A stretch of DNA of 64,000 bases from Saprospiraceae bacterium. Lineage in GTDB: Bacteria; Bacteroidota; Bacteroidia; Chitinophagales; Saprospiraceae. Location: positions 124,001 to 188,000 of the forward strand of contig JADKFC010000001.1 in the NCBI GenBank assembly GCA_016717655.1. The letters run 5' to 3'. This document shows, in pieces, positions 50,555-59,258 of this stretch (positions are counted from its first letter, which is position 1; every line of letters begins with the position of its first letter). Under the pieces are notes generated by a model. The model was not told the DNA's origin and did no database searches. It worked only from the letters and a program-made list of their open reading frames with translations. The position numbers and the translations under genes were made by a program.

Positions 50555-50562
50555 TACTTTTG
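50555..50562 (+). promoter_or_regulatory. -7 box of the SNF2 helicase gene
   Basis: TACTTTTG fits TAnnTTTG. With transcription starting at about 50568, the upstream in-frame TTG (50560) cannot be used, so translation should start at ATG 50584. Confidence 0.5.
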
Positions 50563-50583
50563 CGACCGCATTGGCAAAAGAGA

Positions 50584-53478
50584 ATGGAAGAATTTGCATT
50601 GATTTATGGCTTACAGAGTTTTAAAGGGGCGGTAACTTATTTCTATCCCGAGCCTTTTGTGGCTAAGGTCACGAAAGGAAAGCCCTCATACCTGGAGAAA
50701 CAAGGCAATGATGAGGTATTGTTCAGCTATGGATTTAACATCAGCGGTACCGGCCATGAAGAGGCACTAAAAATGTGTCGCTCGCTCCATCCCTCTGTGT
50801 TGATGGCAGAATTTAACAAGGGGAAAAAGAAGCCGGCTAGCCTCGAGCAACTATTTGAGGACAAAAGATGGAGCAGTGTAATTAGAAATCGCGCTTATCA
50901 AAAACTGATTCGTTTTCTTTCTTGGGTAAGGCAGTATGAATTTGATTTGTACTTTCAGGTTGAGCGCAAAATTTTTCTGGAAGACATTCGTTTAAAATTT
51001 GCCCCGCTTAGTCTGAAGCCTATGCTGCGTTTTGAAAAAACAGCTCTGGGTACTCAGTATTACATGTTTCTCAACTCTCCTGGAGGATTGGTAAAACCGG
51101 TTGAACACAACATTGAAGTCATTACAGAAAGTCCGTTGCTCATCATCAATGACGGTGTTATTTATGAGGTAGAAGACATCAATGGCCTGCGTTTAAAGCC
51201 CTTTCTCAAACAAGAAAGTATCTTCATACCAGAGAGGCTAACCTCAGAGTACTTTCAGAAGTTTATCAAAGATGTAGCTGCCCAGGCTACCATCGAAACC
51301 ATAGGCTTTGAATTTTTGGAGATGAAGCCAGATGCCAAGGGGCTTATTCGATTTACAGAATCTTTTGATGGGAATGGCCTGGAGGCTGCATTATGGTATT
51401 ACTATGATGAATGCAGGTTTGCCTATACCGATGCCCAGCAGAGCAAGGTTTTTATCAAAACCGACGACGAAAATCAGATCAAGGTAGAAAAGGTGAGTCG
51501 CAATACCGGTCAGGAACGAAAAATGGTGTCCCTGATCAAACAGCTGGGCCTGGTCGAAACGGTAGCCAAACGTTGGGAAAAAGCGGAGATGCAGGACCCT
51601 TTTGAGACCTTCTACACCCTTTTACACGCCAAAGAAAGACTTGCTTCTGCCAATATCAGTCTGGAAATGCCGGACTGGGAAGGCAAACGATTGTATGCGG
51701 GTGAATATTCGATAGAAGAGCTCCATGTAAAACTCAATCAAGACTGGTTTGATTTAAATCTTGTGATCATTGTAGGTGAGGAAGAAATACCATTTAAGTC
51801 GCTGCTACAACACATCAAGAACAACAATCGATTTTATGCCTTGCAGAACGGAGAAGTTTTTATTATACCGGTTACCTGGTTTGAGCAATATGAGCAGCTG
51901 GCTGCCCAGTGCGATTTGACCGGTGCTATTCCTAAATTGGCAAAATCGCGATTTAGCGTTTTAGAACCCCTGGGCATTAAGCCTGCCTCATCTGAGATTG
52001 TAAAGGTTGATTTTAAAGTACCTTCTTCCATCCAAGCCATGCTCAGACCTTATCAAAGACAGGGAGCAGAATGGCTGGTTAACCACTATTCAAACGGATT
52101 GGGAGCCTGTCTTGCAGACGATATGGGTTTGGGAAAAACTTTGCAAACCCTGACCTTGCTTTGTTTTGTTAAAGAAAATTTGGTGCAGGAAGCTCCTGTT
52201 CAGCAGGTACAACTCAGCTTGTTTGATGTTATGCCGGCGCCCAGAAATGCATTGAGGGCATTGATTGTTGTGCCTTCTTCCCTGGCTTTTAACTGGATGT
52301 ACGAGATCAAAAAATTTGCTCCAGGTCTCGTAGCTGCTGTACATACAGGCAACACCAGGAGCAAGGATGTGCGCACATTGAAAGAATTTGACATCATAGT
52401 AACCTCGTATGCCATCTTGCTCAAAGACCATTCACTGCTGTCTAAGATAGATTTTAATTGCATCATATTGGACGAAGCCCATTACATCAAAAACAGGAAT
52501 TCAAAAATATTTGAAGCAGTAAGAACCTTAAAAACCGAGCAGCGGGTTTCACTTAGTGGCACGCCCATCGAAAACTCATTGGCAGACCTGTGGGCACAAA
52601 TGGAGTTTATCAACCCCGATATATTGGGCAGCTATCCCGAATTTAAAAAGAACTATCAGGATCCGATCGAAAAGAATAAGGATGAAGAAGCATTGAACGA
52701 GCTCAAGCTGATTTTGGGTCCTTATATTTTGAGACGGACGCGAAAAGAAGTGCTCAAGGATCTGCCTGATCTGGAAGAGCAGGTATTTTACTCCGTATTA
52801 CCCGAGCTTCAAATGGACTTGATTGAAAAAGAAAAATCGAAGGCTCGGAATGAGTTGTTGCAAGCTGAGATGGACCAGCAACCCGGTAAGTTACATGTTT
52901 TGAATGCCTTGCTTAAATTGCGGCAATTGGCCAACCACCCTAAGCTGGCAGATCCCAATTCTGATGTAGAAAGCGGAAAATTTGATGACGTATTGGAGAC
53001 CCTGGAGACCCTTGCAAAATCAGGCAACAAGATCCTGGTATTTTCTTCTTTTGTGAGCCACCTCAAACTATATGAAGCAGAGCTCAAGCTGAGAAACATC
53101 AAATACGTTATGTTGACGGGCTCTGATCAGAGCAAAGATCGGGAACTGGCTGTCAATCGATTTCAAACCGATGAAAAGTGCCCTGTGTTTATGATCTCTT
53201 TAAAAGCAGGGGGTACCGGCTTGAATCTAACCTCTGCCAATTATGTGCTCATTCTGGATCCCTGGTGGAACCCATTTGCAGAGAGCCAGGCCATAGGCAG
53301 ATCCTATCGAATGGGGCAGAGCCAGAAGGTTACTGTAATTCGTTTCCTTGCCAAAGATACCATTGAAGAAAAAATTCATGCTTTGCAGCTGCGCAAAAAA
53401 GACCTTGCCGGACAGATGATGGAGGAAGAAACGATACCAGCCCTGGATCAGGAAACCCTTGAATATTTGTTGGACTGA
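50584..53478 (+). CDS. SNF2-family DEAD/DEAH helicase-like ATPase
   Basis: About 964 residues. After a long N-terminal part of unknown function (about 1-480) comes a SNF2/RapA-type ATPase: LRPYQRQGAEWLV, Walker A DDMGLGKT (about 512), Walker B DEAH (about 630), SLSGTPIENSLADLW, and the C-terminal helicase half with LKAGGTGLNLTSANYV and SQAIGRSYRMGQSQKV. Such proteins move along double-stranded DNA and remodel protein-DNA complexes; bacterial members are linked to transcription recycling or DNA repair. No restriction or defence partner genes adjoin it, so it is most likely a housekeeping member. Confidence 0.92.
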   Translation: MEEFALIYGLQSFKGAVTYFYPEPFVAKVTKGKPSYLEKQGNDEVLFSYGFNISGTGHEEALKMCRSLHPSVLMAEFNKGKKKPASLEQLFEDKRWSSVIRNRAYQKLIRFLSWVRQYEFDLYFQVERKIFLEDIRLKFAPLSLKPMLRFEKTALGTQYYMFLNSPGGLVKPVEHNIEVITESPLLIINDGVIYEVEDINGLRLKPFLKQESIFIPERLTSEYFQKFIKDVAAQATIETIGFEFLEMKPDAKGLIRFTESFDGNGLEAALWYYYDECRFAYTDAQQSKVFIKTDDENQIKVEKVSRNTGQERKMVSLIKQLGLVETVAKRWEKAEMQDPFETFYTLLHAKERLASANISLEMPDWEGKRLYAGEYSIEELHVKLNQDWFDLNLVIIVGEEEIPFKSLLQHIKNNNRFYALQNGEVFIIPVTWFEQYEQLAAQCDLTGAIPKLAKSRFSVLEPLGIKPASSEIVKVDFKVPSSIQAMLRPYQRQGAEWLVNHYSNGLGACLADDMGLGKTLQTLTLLCFVKENLVQEAPVQQVQLSLFDVMPAPRNALRALIVVPSSLAFNWMYEIKKFAPGLVAAVHTGNTRSKDVRTLKEFDIIVTSYAILLKDHSLLSKIDFNCIILDEAHYIKNRNSKIFEAVRTLKTEQRVSLSGTPIENSLADLWAQMEFINPDILGSYPEFKKNYQDPIEKNKDEEALNELKLILGPYILRRTRKEVLKDLPDLEEQVFYSVLPELQMDLIEKEKSKARNELLQAEMDQQPGKLHVLNALLKLRQLANHPKLADPNSDVESGKFDDVLETLETLAKSGNKILVFSSFVSHLKLYEAELKLRNIKYVMLTGSDQSKDRELAVNRFQTDEKCPVFMISLKAGGTGLNLTSANYVLILDPWWNPFAESQAIGRSYRMGQSQKVTVIRFLAKDTIEEKIHALQLRKKDLAGQMMEEETIPALDQETLEYLLD

Positions 53479-53485
53479 TAGTGGT

Positions 53486-54891
53486 CTATACTTCTATGGT
53501 TTTCCAATTTCCTTTTCTGAAATACCACCATGCTAAAATTGCCACAAAGGTCTCTGCAATGGGCACGGCTGCCACAGCTGCCAGATAATTCCACTTCAAG
53601 ACCTGGGTGAGAAAAACGGCGAGCGGAATCTGAAACAACCAGAATCCTACGAGGTTGATGTAAGTGGGTGTTTTGGTATCGCCCGCCCCATTGAGTGCCT
53701 GCATCATCACCATGCCAATGCCATAAAAAATAAATCCACTTCCTATGATTCGCAACGAAAGAGCTGCTTTTGATAAGACCTCTGGGTCAGTGGTAAATAA
53801 ACCACAAATAAAATCTGCAAATAGCAAAAAAATTAGGGTGACCAGAGCCATAAAAAAGATGTTGTATTTGACACACATCCATGTGCTTTGTGCTGCTCTT
53901 TCTGGATTTTTTGCTCCCAAATTTTGGCCTACCAGCGTGGCAGCTGCATTGCTGAGACCCCAGGCAGGAAGAATAAAAAAGACCACGTTTCTGATGGCAA
54001 TCTGGTAAGCGGCTGAGGCAGTTGTGCCTCCAGTTTCAGCAACCAGTTTGGTAAGGATGATCCATGAGCCGGAAGCAATGATGAATTGAAAAGTAGCGGG
54101 CCAAGCCAATTCCAGTAAATGGATCATCAGTTTTCTATCAGGCAGGAAATTTTTGACGGATAGTCGGATTACTGATTTACCACCAAATAAAACAGTACAC
54201 TGGTAAATCACCCCAAGGCTTCGGCCAATACAGGTGGCAATGGCAGCGCCTTCCAGCCCCCAACCGGTCCAAGTGCCAATACCATAAATCAACAGGGGAT
54301 CGAGGATGATATTGGCAAGGCTGGCCAGCCAGAGTGAACGCATGGCGATAGAGGCATTGCCTGCGCCCCTGAAGATTCCATTGATCAGAAAAATAAAAAT
54401 GATTACACCCGAGCTTCCAAACATTATTTGGGTAAATCCCAGTCCTTTTCGATGACCTCGGGCGAAGCACCCATAAAGGAAAGCAAATGGCGGGCTGACA
54501 AAACTGCTATGACACTCAGCAAAGCGCTGATCAAAGCAGCAAGGATCAAGGACTGTACGGCTGTCTCGGAAGCCTCTGCTTCAGATTTTTCACCCACCCT
54601 GCGTGAGATCACAGCGGTAGCGGCAGTGCTGAGTCCAATGGCCATGCTATAGATGATGGTCAGCATCGCTTCTGTATAACCGACCACAGCAATGGCGTGT
54701 TCTCCCAACTTACCTACAAAGTACATATCTACCACTGCAAACAAGCTCTCCATTGACAATTCAAGGATCATGGGAATGGCCAGTAATACGATGGCAAGTC
54801 GGATGCTACCCGAAGTATAATCTCTCTCTTCCCCCTTGAGGGCTTCCAGAAAGACTTTCCAAATAGAATGGGGTTTTGTGTTCTCTGACAT
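53486..54891 (-). CDS. MATE-family efflux transporter, frame broken at 54446-54449
   Basis: Two overlapping frames form one 468-residue, 12-helix protein. The N-terminal frame has LAIVLLAIPMILELSMESLFAV and DMYFVGKLGEHAIAVVGYTE, typical MATE (NorM/DinF-type) sequence, and ends EKDWDLPK. Adding one T to 54446-54449 gives EKGLGFTQIMFGSSG and runs into the second frame, which contains INGIFRGAGNASIAMRS and VGQNLGAKNPERA. MATE pumps expel drugs or metabolites using a Na+ or H+ gradient. Convergent with the SNF2 gene (7 bp between ends). Confidence 0.88.
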
Positions 54892-54895
54892 AGTA

Positions 54896-54934
54896 AAAAG
54901 GGCAAATGTACAGCTTTTATACTTTTGCCCTTTT
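54896..54934 (-). terminator. Terminator after DUF4199 gene
   Basis: AAAAGGGCAAA (54896-54906) and TTTGCCCTTTT (54924-54934) pair perfectly over 11 bp. On the minus strand the stem ends in a T run. Confidence 0.8.
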
Positions 54935-54939
54935 GGTTT

Positions 54940-55452
54940 TTATTTTCTTCGTTTGATTAAAAAAGAAGATATGGCAGACATGAGGAGACCGACAGGTATC
55001 ACTTCCATATAGGTAAATGCCATGTTTACCAAAGGATTTTTGTACATCTCGTTAAATGATTTCATTTCTTTGACGTAGGCATCAATTTCAGCCTGAGGAG
55101 CATTGTTGCCCTTCATCTTTTCGATGGTAAAGGCCAGGTATTTTTCCATAAAATCAGGGGCCATGGTGTAATAAACAATGAGCCAGGCAAGTACATAAAA
55201 GGTGGATGCGATGAGGGTTATGTATAAGCCTACCATAAAGCCTTGCTTAAAAGTGATGGTGCTACCCGGCATTTGCGACTTGTATTTAGAGATGCCGACA
55301 TAGATAAATGAAAAAGCAATGATCATGGAGGCATAGCCGTAGATCATGCCATTTTCAAAATCATCCATTTTGCCAAGGGAGGTGAATCCAATCATCCACG
55401 CTGCCAAAATCAGACCGGCAATGCTACCGTAGACTAAAACAATTTTTTTCAT
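54940..55452 (-). CDS. DUF4199 membrane protein
   Basis: A 170-residue protein with four predicted membrane helices: VLVYGSIAGLILAAWMIGF, GYASMIIAFSFIYVGISKY, FMVGLYITLIASTFYVLAW and VIPVGLLMSAISSFLI. The glycine-rich first helix and the long central loop (MEKYLAFTIEKMKGNN) are typical of DUF4199. In Bacteroidota these genes often stand next to a LuxR-type regulator, as here. Function unknown. Confidence 0.85.
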   Translation of the reverse strand: MKKIVLVYGSIAGLILAAWMIGFTSLGKMDDFENGMIYGYASMIIAFSFIYVGISKYKSQMPGSTITFKQGFMVGLYITLIASTFYVLAWLIVYYTMAPDFMEKYLAFTIEKMKGNNAPQAEIDAYVKEMKSFNEMYKNPLVNMAFTYMEVIPVGLLMSAISSFLIKRRK

Positions 55453-55512
55453 AAGAATTTAATTTGTTGAACAATGGCTCAAAAATAGATCCCTTCTTTG
55501 GAAGGATCATCG

Positions 55513-55559
55513 TACCAAAGTATTGAAAAAAGATTAGAATAAAAAATCATACTTTGGTA
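55513..55559. promoter_or_regulatory. Paired inverted copies of an ATAC-N4-GTAT-like element
   Basis: TACCAAAGTAT (55513-55523) and ATACTTTGGTA (55549-55559) are exact inverted copies 25 bp apart. The right copy extends to CATAC-TTTG-GTATG (55548-55561), itself a palindrome. Location: between the LuxR-like gene and the DUF4199 gene, both transcribed on the minus strand. A paired operator for the LuxR-like protein is plausible. Confidence 0.5.
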
Positions 55560-55569
55560 TGACTCCCAT

Positions 55570-56031
55570 TTAAGCAATGATTTTCAGGCTTTTAGCAATT
55601 TCAACGGCCTGGGTCCTTCGAACTGCCTGTAATTTTGAAAATATGGAAGCGACATGGGTCTTCACCGTAGAGAGGGATATAAAAAGGGCATCACCAATTT
55701 CCTGATTGCTCATCCCCCTGGCCATCATGTCAAGAATTTCCAGTTCTCTTTTGCTCAATCCAGTAGTTTCTATGGCCAGTGGATTAATTTCCTGCTTTTC
55801 AACATAGGTTATTTTTTCAACTACAATTTCTTTGGGACGGGTAAGCTGGTGTGCCAGCCACATACCCAGGCCTGTAAAGATCAAGGCTATGCCACCAACG
55901 TAAATTTCTGTGGTGTGGTCAAAAATAAAAAACCTGATTTCAAGCCACCTAAGTAGCAAGACCAATAAGGCCATGGCTACACCATAACCAAAAGCATGGA
56001 GGAAAAAAGATTTGTTTATTACCGCAGGCAT
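55570..56031 (-). CDS. Membrane-anchored LuxR-type regulator
   Basis: A 153-residue protein. Two membrane helices at the N-terminus (FGYGVAMALLVLLLRW, IYVGGIALIFTGLGMWLAH) are followed by a short linker and a LuxR/NarL-type helix-turn-helix (LSKRELEILDMMARGMSNQE ... FISLSTVKTHVASIFSKL). It has no receiver domain. The DNA-binding half is cytoplasmic, so the protein must act at the membrane. Upstream of and probably linked with the DUF4199 gene (117-bp gap with an inverted repeat); control by interaction with the DUF4199 protein is a reasonable but untested idea. Confidence 0.88.
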   Translation of the reverse strand: MPAVINKSFFLHAFGYGVAMALLVLLLRWLEIRFFIFDHTTEIYVGGIALIFTGLGMWLAHQLTRPKEIVVEKITYVEKQEINPLAIETTGLSKRELEILDMMARGMSNQEIGDALFISLSTVKTHVASIFSKLQAVRRTQAVEIAKSLKIIA

Positions 56032-56144
56032 CCGGCAAAGATAGCAAGTAATGTTGTTTTTTGAGACCAGGGTTGGCTAGATAAGGACAGGCCGAACCGT
56101 CTGTCCGATTCGACCTGTATCCATCCCATGAGTGAGTTTCTGTA

Positions 56145-56822
56145 TTAGTATTTTACTTCATCGCTGATTTTTTTAAGTGGTATAGCTTGGTTCCTCTGAT
56201 CTTTTGGGTACCAGGTGGCGGATGTGTTGTTGTGGAAAATATACCGATTGCCGTTGTCGTCAACAAATTCATCTCTTCTGTTGTTGACAGCCTGATAACT
56301 GACCCATCGTGTAGTTCCACTATACTTGGCTTTAAGGCCATCTCGTGTTTTTACTATTGCAATGATAATGCTCTTGTCTGCTGCCCAACTTCCTTCTATA
56401 TAGGTATCGTCTTCATAATGTTGATTTTGATAAGTATTAGATGGATGGTCGTTATATGAACCATGTGTATTGTCTCTCCAATGGCCATTGGTACCAGAAT
56501 GTTGATGATCGCGGCGATGAAATTCAATTATGTGGCCACTTTTTCTGTGATTGTACAAAAGGGTGTTTCTGTTTTCAAGGGTAATCTTGTTACCCTTCTT
56601 ATCCAAATAAACCCCTTTCCATTCCTGTTCAAATATCCTGGCTTTGCCCTGAGGAGGTAAGCCCATGACCGAAATATATCTGCCTTCGTCTCTGATTTCA
56701 ATCCAATTGTCAGACCCACCATGGTACCAACTTCCCTCTAACCTTCTATGTTGAGGTGGATCGCCGGCCAGGATTGCAGTTTTAATTAAAAGCAAGCTCA
56801 GTAAAAATGCAAATGATCTCAT
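56145..56822 (-). CDS. Secreted protein with two related beta-domains
   Basis: With start at Met 56822 the N-terminus is a signal peptide (RSFAFLLSLLLIKTAILAG); the frame also opens further upstream at 56870. The mature part has two similar halves, each beginning with an EGSW motif: LEGSWYHGGSDNWIEIRDEG ... YNHRKSGHIIEFHRRD and IEGSWAADKSIIIAIVKTRD ... DDNGNRYIFHNN. A His/Asn-rich linker (about 115-145) joins them. The pattern suggests two small barrel-like domains from an internal duplication. Ligand unknown. Confidence 0.65.
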   Translation of the reverse strand: MRSFAFLLSLLLIKTAILAGDPPQHRRLEGSWYHGGSDNWIEIRDEGRYISVMGLPPQGKARIFEQEWKGVYLDKKGNKITLENRNTLLYNHRKSGHIIEFHRRDHQHSGTNGHWRDNTHGSYNDHPSNTYQNQHYEDDTYIEGSWAADKSIIIAIVKTRDGLKAKYSGTTRWVSYQAVNNRRDEFVDDNGNRYIFHNNTSATWYPKDQRNQAIPLKKISDEVKY

Positions 56823-56980
56823 AGTAATACACTTTATTTGTATACTAAGAGCGTATAATGGTTGGGGCATTGGATTAATAAAAGGTTAATTTATAGCAGG
56901 CTATTAATAAAGTTCTATTAAGGTAATTTCCAAGTTAGGATCAAAAGTAGAGAGGGAGGCTTATCTTTACCCTCAAAAAC

Positions 56981-58219
56981 ATGCCTTCTATTCTTGTAAA
57001 AAACATAGGAACCCTTTGCGGCATCAATGAAAAATTTGGTGGCTTGAAGAAGGGTGGAGAAATGGCTCGGGTGGATCAACTGAACCAGGCATTTTTGCTT
57101 TGTGAAAATGGGCAGATCATTGCCTATGGGGGCATGGATGGTTGTCCGGATAGGGCAGATAACGTGGTAGATGCTGCCAATGGCCATGTATTGCCGGGTT
57201 GGTGTGACAGTCATACCCACCTGGTTTTTGCAGCCAGCAGAGAAGAGGAATTTGTGTATAGGCTCAAGGGTATGAGTTATGCAGAAATTGCTGAAAAAGG
57301 GGGTGGCATCCTTAATTCTGCAACCAAGCTGCAAGCCATGGATGAAGATTTACTGTATGAACAATCAGCACAGCGATTGGAAAAAGTAATATCGATGGGC
57401 ACAGCGGCCATTGAGATTAAAAGCGGCTATGGCCTTACCCTTGACAGTGAATTGAAAATGCTGCGTGTAATCAGGAGGTTGAAAGAAAATTATGCCGTGG
57501 GCATCAAGGCTACGTTTTTGGGTGCCCATGCCATTCCTACTGCTTATAAAGAAAACCGGCAGGGCTACATTGAGCACATCATCAGAGATATGTTGCCTAT
57601 CATAGCAGGAGAAGGTCTGGCGGACTACATGGATGTATTTTGCGATAAAGGATTTTATACAATTGAAGAAACCGATTTGTTACTCAAAACGGCTGCCGGC
57701 TTTGGTTTAAAACCAAAAATCCATGCCAACGAACTTGCCAATTCAGGAGGTGTGCAAATAGGGATAAAAAACAATGCCATTTCTGTAGACCACCTGGAAG
57801 AGATTGGCAATGATGAGATAGAAGCTTTGCGCCAATCCAGAACCATACCCACCGTTTTGCCTTCCTGTTCTTACTTTTTGGGCATACCCTATGCCCCTGC
57901 CAGAAAGATGATTGATGCGGGACTGGGCATTGCCATTGCATCTGACTACAATCCAGGCACCTCTCCATCGGGTAATCTATCTTTGCTGATGTCATTGGCC
58001 TGCACCCAGATGAAATTATTACCGGAAGAAGCTTTTAATGGACTAACCCACAATGGAGCCTGCGCAATGGAATGGCAGCAACAATACGGCTCGATCGGTC
58101 TGGGAAAGACGGCCAGTTTTATCATTACGCATAAAATACCTTCACTGGCCTTTATTCCTTATTCATTTGGAGAAAACCTTATTAAGCAGGTTGTTATAAA
58201 AGGAAGGAAGGTGTCCTGA
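56981..58219 (+). CDS. hutI: Imidazolonepropionase
   Basis: A 412-residue amidohydrolase. Metal-binding motifs are visible in DSHTHLVFAASREEEF, LGAHAIPTAYK, KIHANELANSGG and the ASDYNPGTSPSGNLSL region, which together mark HutI. The enzyme opens the ring of imidazolonepropionate in histidine breakdown. No other hut genes are in the window. A -7-like TATCTTTA lies just upstream (about 56962). Confidence 0.95.
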   Translation: MPSILVKNIGTLCGINEKFGGLKKGGEMARVDQLNQAFLLCENGQIIAYGGMDGCPDRADNVVDAANGHVLPGWCDSHTHLVFAASREEEFVYRLKGMSYAEIAEKGGGILNSATKLQAMDEDLLYEQSAQRLEKVISMGTAAIEIKSGYGLTLDSELKMLRVIRRLKENYAVGIKATFLGAHAIPTAYKENRQGYIEHIIRDMLPIIAGEGLADYMDVFCDKGFYTIEETDLLLKTAAGFGLKPKIHANELANSGGVQIGIKNNAISVDHLEEIGNDEIEALRQSRTIPTVLPSCSYFLGIPYAPARKMIDAGLGIAIASDYNPGTSPSGNLSLLMSLACTQMKLLPEEAFNGLTHNGACAMEWQQQYGSIGLGKTASFIITHKIPSLAFIPYSFGENLIKQVVIKGRKVS

Positions 58220-58226
58220 AGCCATG

Positions 58227-58472
58227 TTAAATCTTGATAAAAGTTTGAAGTCGGTAAGCAGTTTCTGTTACCACCAGTAGCAGGTACATGCCTCGTTTTA
58301 AAAAGTCAACACCTATGGGTAAGATGCTGGCATTGGCCGGATACCTTCCGGCGCAGATTTCATGTCCTTCCATGTCGGCTATTACATAGTCAATAGGCTG
58401 GGTTTTTTGACCCTCAATTTTTACCAAAAGGTGGTCTTTAGCCGGATTGTTGAGGATGGACAAGGTATTCAT
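58227..58472 (-). CDS. Stand-alone T9SS-type sorting-domain-like ORF
   Basis: From Met 58472, 81 residues: LSILNNPAKDHLLVKI, then VIADMEGHEICAGRYP, FLKRGMYLLLVV and TFIKI at the end. This is the order of a T9SS type A C-terminal domain (NPA ... D.xG ... L..G.Y.... ...KI/L). The same frame is open upstream to 58592 but the extra part has no homology signs or signal peptide. It may be a remnant of a lost secreted protein or an unusual small protein. Convergent with hutI (7 bp). Confidence 0.55.
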   Translation of the reverse strand: MNTLSILNNPAKDHLLVKIEGQKTQPIDYVIADMEGHEICAGRYPANASILPIGVDFLKRGMYLLLVVTETAYRLQTFIKI

Positions 58473-58686
58473 AACTACAAATTTTAAAAAGAAGACAAAT
58501 GCTTCATTACTGTGACAAATTAGTGCATTGCCTCCCCCCAAAGAAATGAAAAGAGATGATGTAAATAAGGACCTAGCCTGATATTTATCCATACGTTGAG
58601 ACGGACAAAAAAGAGAAAAACGAGCATCATGGGTTTAGTAATCAACTTTTATCACCCAAACGGATGACCAAGACCCAGCCATTAGG

Positions 58687-58730
58687 GTAACCCGTGTTAC
58701 GGCGGGCTACCGCAGGGTAGTTTACCTTTG
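58687..58730 (+). promoter_or_regulatory. Palindromic activator site plus -7 box for the OsmC gene
   Basis: GTAAC-CCGT-GTTAC (58687-58700) lies 36 bp, start to start, before TACCTTTG (58723-58730), the same spacing as at the rhodanese gene. No TTTG at the usual -33 position. Confidence 0.75.
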
Positions 58731-58745
58731 CATAAAAAAGAATAT

Positions 58746-59195
58746 ATGGAACAGCATATTTATGAAGTAGGTCTCAATTGGACAGCACAGAGGAAAGGAA
58801 TTATGGATGCGCCAGAGTTAACTACAGCCATTGAAGTGGCAACACCTCCACAGTTTCCCGGTGGAATGGATGGCATTTGGTCTCCAGAGCATTTATTTAC
58901 CTCAGCGGTTTTGAGTTGTTTTATGACCACATTTCTGGCAATTGCAGAAAATTCTAAGCTGCCCTTCAGCCAGTTTTCATGCAAGGCGTTTGGTAAGTTG
59001 GAAAAAGTAGAGGGTAAATACTTGATGACAGAGGTTCACCTAACTCCGGTTTTGAGCCTTGAAGATGAAAGTCTGACAGAAAAAGCCAAAAGAATATTGA
59101 CTAAAGCAGAAGAACATTGCCTGATCTCCAACAGCATTAAATCAAGGGTAACCATGGAAGCTACGGTAAATATCGTAGACCAGGTGATGATCTGA
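58746..59195 (+). CDS. OsmC-family protein
   Basis: The start is set at ATG 58746 (MEQHIYEVGLNW); an upstream in-frame ATG at 58728 overlaps the -7 box and cannot be translated from this promoter. With 149 residues the family length fits. ATPPQFPGGMDGIWSPEHLF, the first Cys in SAVLSCFMTTFLAIAENS, and the second in EEHCLISNSI are the redox pair of OsmC/Ohr-type peroxiredoxins, which reduce organic hydroperoxides or act on reactive sulfur. Monocistronic: own promoter, terminator at 59228-59256. Confidence 0.92.
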   Translation: MEQHIYEVGLNWTAQRKGIMDAPELTTAIEVATPPQFPGGMDGIWSPEHLFTSAVLSCFMTTFLAIAENSKLPFSQFSCKAFGKLEKVEGKYLMTEVHLTPVLSLEDESLTEKAKRILTKAEEHCLISNSIKSRVTMEATVNIVDQVMI

Positions 59196-59227
59196 TTTGG
59201 AATTTAAAATTTAAGGATTAGAAGTGA

Positions 59228-59256
59228 GGAGGCGACCTAAAATCGTCTCCTTTTTT
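59228..59256 (+). terminator. Rho-independent terminator of the OsmC gene
   Basis: GGAGGCGA (59228-59235) pairs with TCGTCTCC (59243-59250, one G-T pair), followed by six T. It may also stop the convergent mutase transcript. Confidence 0.85.
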
Positions 59257-59258
59257 AT

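Noticed and set aside
50584..53478. Phage-defence helicase system
   Set aside because: The SNF2 protein stands alone between a rhodanese gene and a MATE pump; no methylase, nuclease or other defence partner adjoins it.
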